From the NCBI RefSeq assembly GCF_004769525.1, contig NZ_RQFT01000012.1, positions 380,001-444,000 on the forward strand: 64,000 nt of DNA, read 5' to 3'. Positions 37,423-46,427 of the stretch are shown piece by piece. The position numbers and the translations under genes were made by a program. The notes beneath the pieces are model-generated. The model searched no databases. It saw nothing but the letters and a program-made list of their open reading frames with translations, and was not told where the DNA came from. This stretch comes from Leptospira bouyouniensis (GTDB lineage Bacteria; Spirochaetota; Leptospiria; Leptospirales; Leptospiraceae). Position 1 is the stretch's first letter. Every line of letters begins with the position of its first letter.

Positions 37423-38030
37423 ACATTGATGGATAGAGATTTTAAAATATCTTCTACACAAAAATTAACAACTTCCTCAAGGTCGGCAGTCGCATCGACA
37501 AAGATTGTGGAATCGGGTAAGATAGCCAAATAGTTTTGGTAAATACGTGTTTGTTCATTTTGTTCATCGAAAACTTCTTTCTTCCCACCTCGCGTATTCC
37601 TTCGTTCCAATGCTTCTTCAGGAGATAGGTCTAAAAAATAAACACGATTGGGTTCTGGAAATCCTTTGTCTTCGTTCATGTACAAAATGTCTGCTGCATG
37701 TTCTTCATCTTTGCCTTGGTACGCTGCTGTAGAAAAATAATATCTGTCTTGTACCACACATTTTCCATTCTTTAACGTTGGTAAGATGGTATTCTGAACT
37801 GAGATTTCCCTATCCGATAAAAAGAGTTTGAGTTGTTCCTCTTGGGAGAGTTTCAGTTTCCCTTGTAAGAATTCTCGGATTTTTTGTCCATGTACACTGT
37901 CTGTTGGTTCTCTGTGCCATACGTTACTAATGGATTTTGTACTAAGTATTTCGGAAACTTTCTTGGAGACTGTCGTTTTCCCTGAACCATCAATCCCTTC
38001 GAAGACAAAAAATTGCGACTTTACTGGCAT
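37419..38030 (-). CDS. tmk: Thymidylate kinase
   Basis: 203 residues. Phosphate loop FEGIDGSGKTTVS, the DRYYFSTAAYQG segment (substrate-binding DRY) and the LID-like ALERRNTRGGKKEVFD. It phosphorylates dTMP to dTDP for DNA synthesis. GGAGGAGAT immediately precedes the ATG. The size fits the family (about 205-215). It stands alone, convergent with the methyltransferase gene. Confidence 0.95.
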   Translation of the reverse strand: MPVKSQFFVFEGIDGSGKTTVSKKVSEILSTKSISNVWHREPTDSVHGQKIREFLQGKLKLSQEEQLKLFLSDREISVQNTILPTLKNGKCVVQDRYYFSTAAYQGKDEEHAADILYMNEDKGFPEPNRVYFLDLSPEEALERRNTRGGKKEVFDEQNEQTRIYQNYLAILPDSTIFVDATADLEEVVNFCVEDILKSLSINV

Positions 38031-38109
38031 ATCTCCTCCATCATTAGAATCATCGTTTTTTCCTCGACTTATTTATGAATTTCGACAGTTTAGTCTAAGG
38101 AGCAAATAC

Positions 38110-38280
38110 ATGAAAAAAATTTCGTCTATGCTAATCATTGCTTTTTTGGCTGTATTTATGATCAACTGTGCCTCTGAAGAAGTAAAACAACCGACTCAGC
38201 CAGTGGTAGAAGAACCAAAACCTTCTAAAAAGCCAAAATTGGATGAATCATTCAAAACAAGAACAAGAGACATCAAGTAA
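38110..38280 (+). CDS. Small lipoprotein
   Basis: 56 residues. AAGGAG lies 8 nt before the ATG at 38110. Signal MKKISSMLIIAFLAVFMINC then a short, Pro/Lys/Glu-rich tail (PVVEEPKPSKKPKLDESF) with no fold. Such peptides resemble the Pro-rich small lipoproteins that tether the outer membrane or serve as spacers. It is followed after 17 nt by a clear intrinsic terminator, so it is a complete transcription unit. Divergent from tmk. Confidence 0.8.
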   Translation: MKKISSMLIIAFLAVFMINCASEEVKQPTQPVVEEPKPSKKPKLDESFKTRTRDIK

Positions 38281-38297
38281 TTGATTCGATTGCAAGA

Positions 38298-38331
38298 GGC
38301 CACTCAAGGAGACTTGGGTGGCTTTTTTTTT
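38298..38331 (+). terminator. Intrinsic terminator of the small lipoprotein gene
   Basis: GCCACTCAAG (38299-38308) pairs with CTTGGGTGGC (38313-38322), one G-T pair, 4-nt loop GAGA, followed by nine T. Confidence 0.9.
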
Positions 38332-38462
38332 ACCATTTTGCTAAAAGTTTCTACAGAATTCACGAAATCTCGAATCGATTGTTCATTAATGCTGATAATA
38401 TACGCATGATGCAGTAAACTTCACTACATTGCTCATTGGTACCGATCTTGCAATAAGAGAGT

Positions 38463-39734
38463 ATGTACCCCTCTATGCAAATAGAAAGCGAAAGTCATAA
38501 ATTAGTCAGGGAATGGAAAGAGTGGCTTTCCAGTGGTGAACTCACCCCTGTTTTCCAACCCATCTTATCTTCCGAATCCACAGGGATTTACGGCTATGAA
38601 GTCCTTGGAAGACTGTCCACTGCACAAGGACTACATAGTTTAGGTGACTTTTTTTTAACACACACTTTAGGTTATGATGAAGTATTTTTTCTTAAAAAAC
38701 AGGTGGATGAAGAAATACGATTTGCCGCCTTACAAAAGTTTGCAAGAGAAGCACCACCTGAAACAAAATTATTCCTAAATATTTCTCCGAACATATTGTA
38801 CCATGCCCTTCTCAATTTGGAAACAACGTTACCTCAAACGATTCTTATGGTGAGAGAAGTCGGACTTGATCCAACGCGGATTGTGATTGAAATTACTGAA
38901 GAACGTTTCCCACATAATTTAGAATTATTAAAACCTGTATTGAATTTATATCGAAAGGAAGGGTTTTCCATCGCCGTTGATGATGCAGGTTCTGAAGCAA
39001 GTAACTTGGATCGGATTGGATTATTCCATCCTGAAATCATTAAAGTAGACTTACAAATGTTACGTCGATCTACATTCTCTCGAAACTTTAAAGAAATCCT
39101 ACTTAATTTATCAAAGTTAGGTGAATCACTTGGGAGTAGTTTGTTATTTGAAGGCATCGAGTCAGAAGATGAATTGTACAATGCCTTAAATTATGGCGCA
39201 CGTTATATCCAAGGTTATTATTTTGCTAAACCTGAACTAAATTTTGCCAATCGGTTTGAATTTAGATCCGAAATGCAATCTTCCTTAGAATACTTTCATG
39301 CAAGGAAACAAAAAGAAATGAATTCCCAAATTGAATGGGAAACCATTTGGAAAAATAAACTTTCCGAAATTGTAATGGGATTTGGGGAAGAAGATGGGAT
39401 TTGGGAATGGCAAGAAAATTTTAATACATCGGTTTTTGGTGATACTGATTTTTTCCGAATGTACATCACAAATCATATGGGGTTTCAAGTCTCACCCAAT
39501 TATGCGAGATCAGAATTAGAAGTAATGAAACCAGATTATTCTTTTCTTGGGAAAAACTGGTCGTTTCGGCCTTATTTTTTCGAACACCTCCATAAATCGA
39601 AAACGAGTCGTGATGCTTGGACCCTTTCCCAGATGTACCATGATATTTCTGAAAGAATGATGTTACGGACATTTGCTAGAAATCTTTCTGAAAATTTGAT
39701 ATTATTTATCGATGTGGTTGTTTCAAGAGGCTGA
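38463..39734 (+). CDS. EAL-domain c-di-GMP phosphodiesterase with YkuI-like C-terminal domain
   Basis: 423 residues. The EAL domain spans about 15-265: the signature is YGYEVLGR (EVL), then NISPN, IVIEITEE, VDDAGS (the usual DDFG), EIIKVDLQM and FEGIES, with QGYYFAKP at the end. The metal and water ligands are all present, so it should hydrolyse c-di-GMP to pGpG. The C-terminal 130 residues (WEWQEN, YITNHMGFQVSPNYARSELE, NWSFRPYFFEH) match the YkuI C-terminal PAS-like sensor, which might bind a small ligand. No membrane helix, so cytoplasmic. Monocistronic. Confidence 0.9.
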   Translation: MYPSMQIESESHKLVREWKEWLSSGELTPVFQPILSSESTGIYGYEVLGRLSTAQGLHSLGDFFLTHTLGYDEVFFLKKQVDEEIRFAALQKFAREAPPETKLFLNISPNILYHALLNLETTLPQTILMVREVGLDPTRIVIEITEERFPHNLELLKPVLNLYRKEGFSIAVDDAGSEASNLDRIGLFHPEIIKVDLQMLRRSTFSRNFKEILLNLSKLGESLGSSLLFEGIESEDELYNALNYGARYIQGYYFAKPELNFANRFEFRSEMQSSLEYFHARKQKEMNSQIEWETIWKNKLSEIVMGFGEEDGIWEWQENFNTSVFGDTDFFRMYITNHMGFQVSPNYARSELEVMKPDYSFLGKNWSFRPYFFEHLHKSKTSRDAWTLSQMYHDISERMMLRTFARNLSENLILFIDVVVSRG

Positions 39735-39778
39735 AAGTTTTTGCCCTATGGTTTGGATGGTGAATCTTGGTAAGAGAT

Positions 39779-41695
39779 ATGGCAAAAATCCAGTTTTTGC
39801 AATTACCCGTTCCACCCCCAAGTTATTTTGCGGCCACAGGAAACGTTCCCCTAGCAGCAGCTAGTTTAGCCAGTTGTCTGGAATCGAAGGATGATCCCGT
39901 CAAAGGGATCACCGCCTCTGTGATTTCACCAGAAGATACAGACTCACTCGGCGACATCAACTTAATTGATCGGATTTGTAAAGAAGGCCCTGATTTTTTA
40001 GGACTCTCATTGTATTTATGGAATACTGAACGTAGCCTTTATATTGCAAACGAAGTCAAAAAAAGAAATCCTGAAATTCAAATCCTTGTCGGTGGACCAG
40101 AAGTCAATGAAGATAATCCTTATGTGTTAGGTGAAACTGGATTCGACATAGCAGTTTCAGGAGAGGCGGAACATAATTTCCGCACCCTAATGAAATCTTT
40201 ATTAAACAAAGAATCAATAGAGAACGTAGAAAATATTGCCTATCGAAAAAAAGATGGGAGTCTCAGTGCTTTTGGAGTTTCCTCACCAGCAAACTTCCCT
40301 TTAACAGATTTTCCTTCACCCTATACAACAGGCCACATACAGGTGAATCCCAAACGTTCCACATATTTGGAAACGGTAAGAGGATGTAAATCACAGTGCA
40401 CTTATTGTTTTTATCCTAAATCATCTCAAAACCTGCGGACACTCGATATCAAAGAAACCATTCAATTGATTTCAAACTTAAAAGAGAAGGGAGCAAGGGA
40501 ACTTGTATTTTTAGACCCAACGTTTAACCACCGCCCTGGGTTTGAAGCGTTTCTCGATGCCATTGCTGAAGTGAATGCAGATGGCCAAATGACCATGTTT
40601 GCAGAACTTAGATCGGAAGGTGTGACTCCGAAACTTGCCACCAAACTTCGAAAAGCTGGGTTTAATCGAATTGAACTTGGATTACAATCTGTAAACGAAG
40701 AAACCCTAAAACGAGTCAAACGATATGGTAGTCCAGATAAAGTTGCAGAAGTGGCAAAGATGCTTGCAGGAGAAGGAATCGATTTACTCCTCGATCTCAT
40801 CATCGGGCTTCCGGGAGACACACCGGACGATGTGGAACGAGGGATACATTTTTTCTTAGAACATGGTTTGGGTGAGTGGGTACAAGCATTTCCACTTTCG
40901 GTCCTTCCTGGGACTAGTATGCGAAAAGACGCAGCAAAAGAAGGACTGATTTATATGCCAACCCCACCTTACCGAATCATCCAAACTCCTAATTTTAGTC
41001 CTGATGCTTTACGTGATTCTGTTTATTTTGCTGAAGATCTCTTGGAACGAAGGTTAGATGAATTCCCGAGACCATTTTTATGTGATACTATAACAGGAAT
41101 AGCTGACCGATTTGACTGGTATCCAGAGGATTCCATCCAAGGAGTCACAATTCGCGATCGTTTGTTGGAACCTGGAACCAGACACCAAAGCGTTTGGTTC
41201 CATCCCGTTTCTCTCTCAAAAGATCTTTCACAAATCCAAAATCTCATTGGGAAAAAAATAGAACGGGAACCCTTTTGTACAATGGATTTTGTGATCGAAC
41301 TAAAAGAGGTTCCCAAATCAAATGAAATCAAATCTCTCGTATCATTACTTGAATCGAAACGAAATTCGTATCTTTCCAAAACGTTGGCTTACCGGGGAGA
41401 GAATTTACAACACCGTTTGGTTTTTGTGATTCCAGAAGGAAATGTAAGTTTCAGGAAATGGTGCCAAAGCCTAGATGGATCAGAATCATATTTAGTCTAT
41501 CAAACCATTTCGCCGTCTGAAATTTCCAAAATAGATGCTGATGTAACACATTTTTATCTGTTGAAAGGGGATCAGATAACTGAAACAGATTGGAATTTTT
41601 TAAAAGAAGTGATGGATCCTGAAACCATAACCTTTTCGTCTCGGGTGATGGAAGAGAGGTGGTGTATCGAAGTATTGGGATACGGAGAAATTTAA
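39779..41695 (+). CDS. B12-binding-domain radical SAM protein
   Basis: 638 residues from the ATG at 39779 (GGTAAGAG before it; a TTG at 39767 also fits). The N-terminal 150 residues resemble a cobalamin-binding Rossmann domain (FLGLSLYLWNTE, ILVGGPEVN), but no DxHxxG motif is visible, so B12 binding may be base-off or lost. The radical SAM core follows: VRGCKSQCTYCFYP with the Cx3Cx2C cluster, then LGLQSVNEETLKRVKR and LIIGLPGDT. The C-terminal 220 residues are unlike known families. Related enzymes carry out methylations or rearrangements. It is unlinked to other genes and convergent with the PilZ gene. Confidence 0.88.
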   Translation: MAKIQFLQLPVPPPSYFAATGNVPLAAASLASCLESKDDPVKGITASVISPEDTDSLGDINLIDRICKEGPDFLGLSLYLWNTERSLYIANEVKKRNPEIQILVGGPEVNEDNPYVLGETGFDIAVSGEAEHNFRTLMKSLLNKESIENVENIAYRKKDGSLSAFGVSSPANFPLTDFPSPYTTGHIQVNPKRSTYLETVRGCKSQCTYCFYPKSSQNLRTLDIKETIQLISNLKEKGARELVFLDPTFNHRPGFEAFLDAIAEVNADGQMTMFAELRSEGVTPKLATKLRKAGFNRIELGLQSVNEETLKRVKRYGSPDKVAEVAKMLAGEGIDLLLDLIIGLPGDTPDDVERGIHFFLEHGLGEWVQAFPLSVLPGTSMRKDAAKEGLIYMPTPPYRIIQTPNFSPDALRDSVYFAEDLLERRLDEFPRPFLCDTITGIADRFDWYPEDSIQGVTIRDRLLEPGTRHQSVWFHPVSLSKDLSQIQNLIGKKIEREPFCTMDFVIELKEVPKSNEIKSLVSLLESKRNSYLSKTLAYRGENLQHRLVFVIPEGNVSFRKWCQSLDGSESYLVYQTISPSEISKIDADVTHFYLLKGDQITETDWNFLKEVMDPETITFSSRVMEERWCIEVLGYGEI

Positions 41696-41804
41696 AAACC
41701 AATCATTCAATTGTTCTCTATCGTAGGAACCAATCCGAAAACAAAATTCTTGTGATACGAAAGTTGTCTAGGCAATCGGTACTCGATACCCATAAAAAAC
41801 AAGT

Positions 41805-42962
41805 TTAAGTCTTTTGGATTTGTTTTCGAAAAAATTCTACGTTTTCCAAAAATCTTTTTTTCTCACCGGCTCTTGAAGAATGCCCTGCGATGGCAAGTCC
41901 TACTGTTAAATGGCCTTCTTCGTTTTTTGTGATGGTTTTGATTTGTCCAAAAGCAGTGAGGGGCGACTGCATCTTAAAAAAGATATCAAACTGAAACCCT
42001 GAGAGTTTAGGCAAACTTTGCATGAGATCAGGGTGATCCACAATCACTTTAAGACCACCTTCTGAAATATCGATCACAGGAAATTTTCCATCGGATTTGA
42101 TCATGTTCGAATGGCGGATTCGATCAACCATTTCAAAACACAAAGTTTTCATCTCCATTGCCTTGATCAGATCAAAATTTTCTGTTTTACTTTGCATATG
42201 AATGTAACCGATGGGGATGGACTCTTCTTCATCATTTAAATACAAAATGGGAAGAATGAGTTCTGATTTGATTTTTAAATTCCTACGGTTGTTAATTTCT
42301 TTATTGATATCTTCTTCTATTTCATCAGCGAAAACAATAAAGTCTTCGTTTGGAGACGTTTCATAACATTCTTTGTTATTCACATCTTCGAGAAGTAATC
42401 CTTTTTTTGTTTTTTTGATTAGGCGAATGACTTCATTGTCTTCGCGAGAATTGAAAGTTGAAATTTTAATAAAATCGACAGTGTTTTTTAATTTAGTTTC
42501 GTAATCTTGGAAATTGACTTTGACTGCTGTCGGAACATGAAACATATCTGTTTCAATTTTTGCCTTACTTGAAACAACATTCGTAATCCATGCAGATCCG
42601 GGAGGGACAGGGATTCTTGAACTTTCTCTGTCTTTTTTGGCGATCGCAATTTTATTCAATTGTAAAACGTATTGTGATTCACCTTTATCCTGTTCCACCG
42701 TACATTCCAAGTGGAGGTAACGACCAAGGATTTTGTAGAGGGTGATTTTTTGGCCTACTGATAGGGTGATGGTAGGGCGAACACCCACTAAGATTTTGTT
42801 TCCATCTTGAGAAACTTTTTTGAGATAACAAATCTCACCTGAATGGATGTCATCCTTCAGATTCAATTCCTGGTTTAATAAAAATTTGGTCAAAACATGC
42901 AGTTTTTTTTCCGTGTCGGAAAAAACATCCAAGGAACGTTTGTTTCTTTCTACTGTTTCCAT
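41805..42962 (-). CDS. DUF1577/PilZ-domain protein
   Basis: 385 residues, a family known mainly from Leptospira. The N-terminal half has a beta-rich part (ICYLKKVSQDGNKILVGVRP) before a divergent middle. The C-terminal third is PilZ-like (GKFPVIDISEGGLKVIVDHP, with the D/N-x-S-x-x-G motif, then GQIKTITKNEEGHLTVGLAI AG). The RxxxR part of a c-di-GMP site might be in VDRIRHSN. So it may bind c-di-GMP. It lies divergent from guaB with a 97-nt gap. Confidence 0.8.
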   Translation of the reverse strand: METVERNKRSLDVFSDTEKKLHVLTKFLLNQELNLKDDIHSGEICYLKKVSQDGNKILVGVRPTITLSVGQKITLYKILGRYLHLECTVEQDKGESQYVLQLNKIAIAKKDRESSRIPVPPGSAWITNVVSSKAKIETDMFHVPTAVKVNFQDYETKLKNTVDFIKISTFNSREDNEVIRLIKKTKKGLLLEDVNNKECYETSPNEDFIVFADEIEEDINKEINNRRNLKIKSELILPILYLNDEEESIPIGYIHMQSKTENFDLIKAMEMKTLCFEMVDRIRHSNMIKSDGKFPVIDISEGGLKVIVDHPDLMQSLPKLSGFQFDIFFKMQSPLTAFGQIKTITKNEEGHLTVGLAIAGHSSRAGEKKRFLENVEFFRKQIQKT

Positions 42963-43059
42963 AAAAGGTCGTGGTACTTACTATTATCGGTCAATTTTCT
43001 CCTGAAATTCTCTTGCACGCAGAGTTTTCTTACCTAAAGTAGAAAAAGGAAGGATAATT

Positions 43060-44586
43060 ATGTCAAATCACCCCCTACCAGGATCTGAGCTTCTCGATGG
43101 AGTCAGTGGACAAGAGCTCTTCTCGGTCAACATGGGACTCACGTATCGAGATTTTTTAGTACTACCTGGGTATATAGACTTCAATCCAAGCGATGTAGAA
43201 CTAGAAACGAAACTTTCCAAAAATATTTCACTCAAAAGACCACTCATGAGTTCCCCCATGGACACAGTGACAGAGTCTGAGATGGCGATCGCACAAGCAC
43301 TTATGGGTGGAATCGGTATCATTCATTATAATAACTCGATAGAAGAACAAGTAGATCTCGTTCGGAAAGTGAAACGATACGAAAACGGATTCATTAAAGA
43401 TCCAATCCTTCTTTCGCCAGAACATACTGTTGCCGATTTAGACGCAGTCAAAGAAAAATATGGATTTAGTGGAATCCCCATTACCGAAAACGGAACCGCC
43501 AGTACTAAGTTAGTTGGAATTGTCACAAACCGAGATGTGGACTTTGAAAAAGACCGAAACATCAAATTAGGTAAGGTGATGACAACAGATCTGATCACAG
43601 CAAACGTGGGGATCAGTTTACTTGAGGCAAACGATATTCTTCGTACAAGTAAAAAAGGAAAACTTCCCATTGTGGACAAACAAGGAAAACTTGTAGCACT
43701 CATCTGTCGAAGTGACCTGAAAAAAAATAAAGAGTTCCCTCAATCCTCCAAAGATGACCAAAAAAGATTACGTGTGGGTGCCGCACTTTCCACCTTACCA
43801 GAGTCACGCGATCGTATGGCTGCTCTTGCAGGTGTGGGAGTGGATGCGATCATCATTGATTCCGCACAAGGGAACTCCAGTTACCAAATCGAAATGATCC
43901 AATGGATTAAATCTAATTTTCCAAACATTGATGTGATAGGTGGGAATGTGGTCACAAAAGCACAAGCTGCCAATCTCATTGGTGCTGGGGCAGATGGACT
44001 ACGGATTGGAATGGGACCTGGTTCCATTTGTATCACACAAGATACGATGGCAGTTGGTCGAGCACAAGCGACGGCTGTTTTCAAAACAGCGGAGTATGCA
44101 CAGGCTCACGGAGTTCCAGTCATTGCCGATGGAGGGATTTCTAACATTGGCGACATTGCCAATGCACTCGCGATTGGAGCTTCCATGTGTATGATGGGTT
44201 CCATGTTTGCTGGAACAAAAGAAGCACCTGGTGAGTATTTTTATGAGAACGGCATTCGTCTAAAGAAGTATAGAGGGATGGCTAGTTTGGAAGCAATGAG
44301 CAAAGGTGGGGACAAACGGTATTTCTCAGAGTCACAAAAGATCAAGGTAGCACAAGGTGTTTCTGGTTATGTGGTAGATAAGGGTTCTGTTCTCAATCTC
44401 ATTCCATATCTAGTGCAAGGCCTTAGACAAAGTTTCCAAGATATGGGTTATCGAAACATCCCTGATTTGCATAAAGCATTACGCGAAGGAAAACTTCGTT
44501 TTGAACGGAGAACGGAATCGGCTCAAGCACAAGGAAGTGTGCACGGGTTGTATTCTTATACAAAACCTTCGATGAGAGCTGAATAA
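43060..44586 (+). CDS. guaB: Inosine-5'-monophosphate dehydrogenase, eukaryote-like type
   Basis: 508 residues; AAGGAAGG precedes the ATG. It oxidises IMP to XMP with NAD+, the first committed step to GMP. The TIM barrel is split by two CBS domains (about 115-235). The catalytic loop is [20 protein letters not shown] with Cys324. Flap [19 protein letters not shown] keeps the Arg-Tyr pair; Gly of the usual GMGS is Ala. The phosphate site APGEYF...[10 protein letters not shown] and the C-terminus [15 protein letters not shown]...FERRTESAQ resemble human IMPDH, not the E. coli type (GSICTTRIV, SDRYFQ). The next two genes follow closely, so it heads an operon. Confidence 0.95.
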   Translation: MSNHPLPGSELLDGVSGQELFSVNMGLTYRDFLVLPGYIDFNPSDVELETKLSKNISLKRPLMSSPMDTVTESEMAIAQALMGGIGIIHYNNSIEEQVDLVRKVKRYENGFIKDPILLSPEHTVADLDAVKEKYGFSGIPITENGTASTKLVGIVTNRDVDFEKDRNIKLGKVMTTDLITANVGISLLEANDILRTSKKGKLPIVDKQGKLVALICRSDLKKNKEFPQSSKDDQKRLRVGAALSTLPESRDRMAALAGVGVDAIIIDSAQGNSSYQIEMIQWIKSNFPNIDVIGGNVVTKAQAANLIGAGADGLRIGMGPGSICITQDTMAVGRAQATAVFKTAEYAQAHGVPVIADGGISNIGDIANALAIGASMCMMGSMFAGTKEAPGEYFYENGIRLKKYRGMASLEAMSKGGDKRYFSESQKIKVAQGVSGYVVDKGSVLNLIPYLVQGLRQSFQDMGYRNIPDLHKALREGKLRFERRTESAQAQGSVHGLYSYTKPSMRAE

Positions 44587-44595
44587 AGAAATCAC

Positions 44596-45366
44596 ATGCG
44601 AAAACTTTGGATATTTATTTTTTTGATTTCTTTTACCTCGCTTGCGGCACAAGCACCTGATACGAGTTTGTCAGCACAGGAACTTTTGGCAAGGCTTGAC
44701 CGAGAAATGGATTTCGGGAAAGGCCTTGTGAAAGGAACTTACGTTCTCATTCGTAGGAATGGAACATCCGAAACGTGGAAAATCAATCGGTTCTTTAATG
44801 GCGAGGATGCCCTTTTGTTATTTGATCGAAAGGGAAGAGGACTTGAGTCAAAACTTCTCACTAAGGACGAAGGGGAAAATGTATTTTTCTTCAATGTTCT
44901 TAGTGCCAAACTTTTCCGTAAAACTGATGATGAAAAATACGAGTCCCTAATGGGGACTGGATTTTTTTATGTGGATTTATCTGGTTATTCGTATCAGGCA
45001 AACTACAATCCTTTAGTCAATGGAGATTTGGAAATTGGAGGTGAGATTTATTACCGTGTTTCGCTTAAACCCATTCTACCTTACTTTTATAAGAAATTAG
45101 TCCTTCTTGTTGGTAAAAAAGATTTAAAACCATACCGTGTGGACTTTCACGACCGTGATGGAATTTTATTCAAAACTTTAAACTTAAAGTATGGTCCTGT
45201 CAAAATCAAGGATGCCACTGGTAAAGTGGAAGAAGTGCAAAAAGCATCTCGATTGGAAATGTTAGATTTGAATACAGGTAGTATCACTGTTTGGGAAATC
45301 CAAGAAGTGGACAAAACAGTGAATCCAGATGCATCACTGTTTAACGTTGATAATCTAAGCAGGTAG
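44596..45366 (+). CDS. LolA-like outer-membrane lipoprotein-sorting protein
   Basis: 256 residues with signal peptide MRKLWIFIFLISFTSLAAQA. It matches the PF17131-type LolA/LolB-fold family (DFGKGLVKGTYVLIRRNGTS, LLFDRKGRGLESKLL, PYRVDFHDRDGILFKTLNLK). A curved sheet around a hydrophobic pocket carries acyl chains. It may move lipoproteins or lipids across the periplasm; the classic LolA is a shorter protein, and I cannot tell which cargo. It starts 9 nt after guaB stops and ends 6 nt before rsmE. Confidence 0.82.
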   Translation: MRKLWIFIFLISFTSLAAQAPDTSLSAQELLARLDREMDFGKGLVKGTYVLIRRNGTSETWKINRFFNGEDALLLFDRKGRGLESKLLTKDEGENVFFFNVLSAKLFRKTDDEKYESLMGTGFFYVDLSGYSYQANYNPLVNGDLEIGGEIYYRVSLKPILPYFYKKLVLLVGKKDLKPYRVDFHDRDGILFKTLNLKYGPVKIKDATGKVEEVQKASRLEMLDLNTGSITVWEIQEVDKTVNPDASLFNVDNLSR

Positions 45367-45372
45367 AGTGGT

Positions 45373-46059
45373 TTGCCATTGTCCGAACCTGGTCTGATAC
45401 TTTTTCGAACACCATTTCAAAAACAAAATCAGATCGAACTCACAAAAGAAGAGTTAAATCATTTAAGAGCACTCCGTTTACAACAAGCACAAACAACCAT
45501 CCAAATTCGAGATGGTATAGGTGGGTTATATAATTATCTCTACACTCCCAATTCTAAAAATTTAGTTTTCCAAAACGAAGAATTGATCCCGAGAAAAATG
45601 AATCGTAAAAAAATTGCGATCGCTTTACCAAAAGGGAATCGTCTGGATTTTTTTTTACAAAAAGTGACCGAAGTAGGTTTGGATGAAGTCGTATTTTTGG
45701 TCTTTCGTCATTCAATCCGAAAGGAATTTAATTTGGAACGGGCTGAAAAAATTGTAAGAGAAGCTGCGGCTCAATCGAAACAAACAGAAATTTTAAATTT
45801 ATCTATTGAATCAGCGAAAGAATGGATGGATGCACATAAAGAAAGTTTGGTGGTATTCCATCCATTTGCAAAAGATTCTTTCCAAATCCAAAGTTTGGTT
45901 GGGAAAATTCCAGTGATTGGACCTGAAGGTGGATATCATGCAGAGGAAGAGGAATGGATGGACAAGAATCAAATTCCAAAACTTACACTACCTGGGGGAG
46001 TTCTCCGCACGGAAACTTGCGGAATCGTAGCCGCAAGTTTTTTGGTCTATGGAACTTAA
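45373..46059 (+). CDS. rsmE: 16S rRNA (uracil1498-N3)-methyltransferase
   Basis: 228 residues from a TTG. SPOUT-fold methyltransferase with the family's knot motifs: IGPEGGYHAEEEEW and GVLRTETCGIVAASF (usual L-R-T-E-T-A). Also KVTEVGLDEV and EAAAQSKQ, typical of RsmE. It methylates N3 of U1498 in 16S rRNA. Last gene of the guaB, LolA-like, rsmE unit. A terminator hairpin lies inside its own 3' coding end. Confidence 0.93.
   Translation: MPLSEPGLILFRTPFQKQNQIELTKEELNHLRALRLQQAQTTIQIRDGIGGLYNYLYTPNSKNLVFQNEELIPRKMNRKKIAIALPKGNRLDFFLQKVTEVGLDEVVFLVFRHSIRKEFNLERAEKIVREAAAQSKQTEILNLSIESAKEWMDAHKESLVVFHPFAKDSFQIQSLVGKIPVIGPEGGYHAEEEEWMDKNQIPKLTLPGGVLRTETCGIVAASFLVYGT
46013..46043 (+). terminator. 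Intrinsic terminator inside the rsmE coding sequence
   Basis: AAACTTGCGG (46013-46022) pairs perfectly with CCGCAAGTTT (46031-46040) around an 8-nt loop; the T run continues to 46043. It lies over the codons for the SAM-binding LRTETCG segment and ends 16 nt before the rsmE stop. It looks like a true terminator and would also face transcripts from the convergent gene. Confidence 0.65.
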
Positions 46060-46064
46060 AAAAA

Positions 46065-46334
46065 TTATTTATTGGTTAAAAGGAGAAGGGTGCTCGAAAG
46101 ACTACAATTGGTCGAACAATTGCTAAAACATGTTGAAGCCACTGTATAATTTTCACCCGTGATGTCCGGGTATTTCGCTGCACAATCTGCATTGCAGGCA
46201 GTCAGACTTCCACCCGTACACGAAACAAGGAAAGTGAACAAGTTTCTCTCCAAGGTTTTGTCTTCTCGCTTTTGGCAAGATGTAGAAAAGAACACGACAA
46301 AACTAAGCACCATCAGTAAAAAAAAACGTTTCAT
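46065..46334 (-). CDS. Small Cys-rich lipoprotein
   Basis: 89 residues from the ATG at 46334. Lipoprotein signal ending VVFFSTSC. The mature part has eight more Cys in a short stretch (VSCTGG, TACNADCAAKYP, STCFSNCSTNCS), likely four disulphides in the periplasm. It resembles short Cys-rich Leptospira lipoproteins of no known role. Converges with rsmE with only 5 nt between the stop codons. Confidence 0.75.
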   Translation of the reverse strand: MKRFFLLMVLSFVVFFSTSCQKREDKTLERNLFTFLVSCTGGSLTACNADCAAKYPDITGENYTVASTCFSNCSTNCSLSSTLLLLTNK

Positions 46335-46427
46335 AACACATAGACTCACTTGATTAGCATTTCGTCAATCGGTTCGTAAAAATCTTGACCCTTGTGACTT
46401 TTCCTATGCATTGGATGAGATTCCAAT

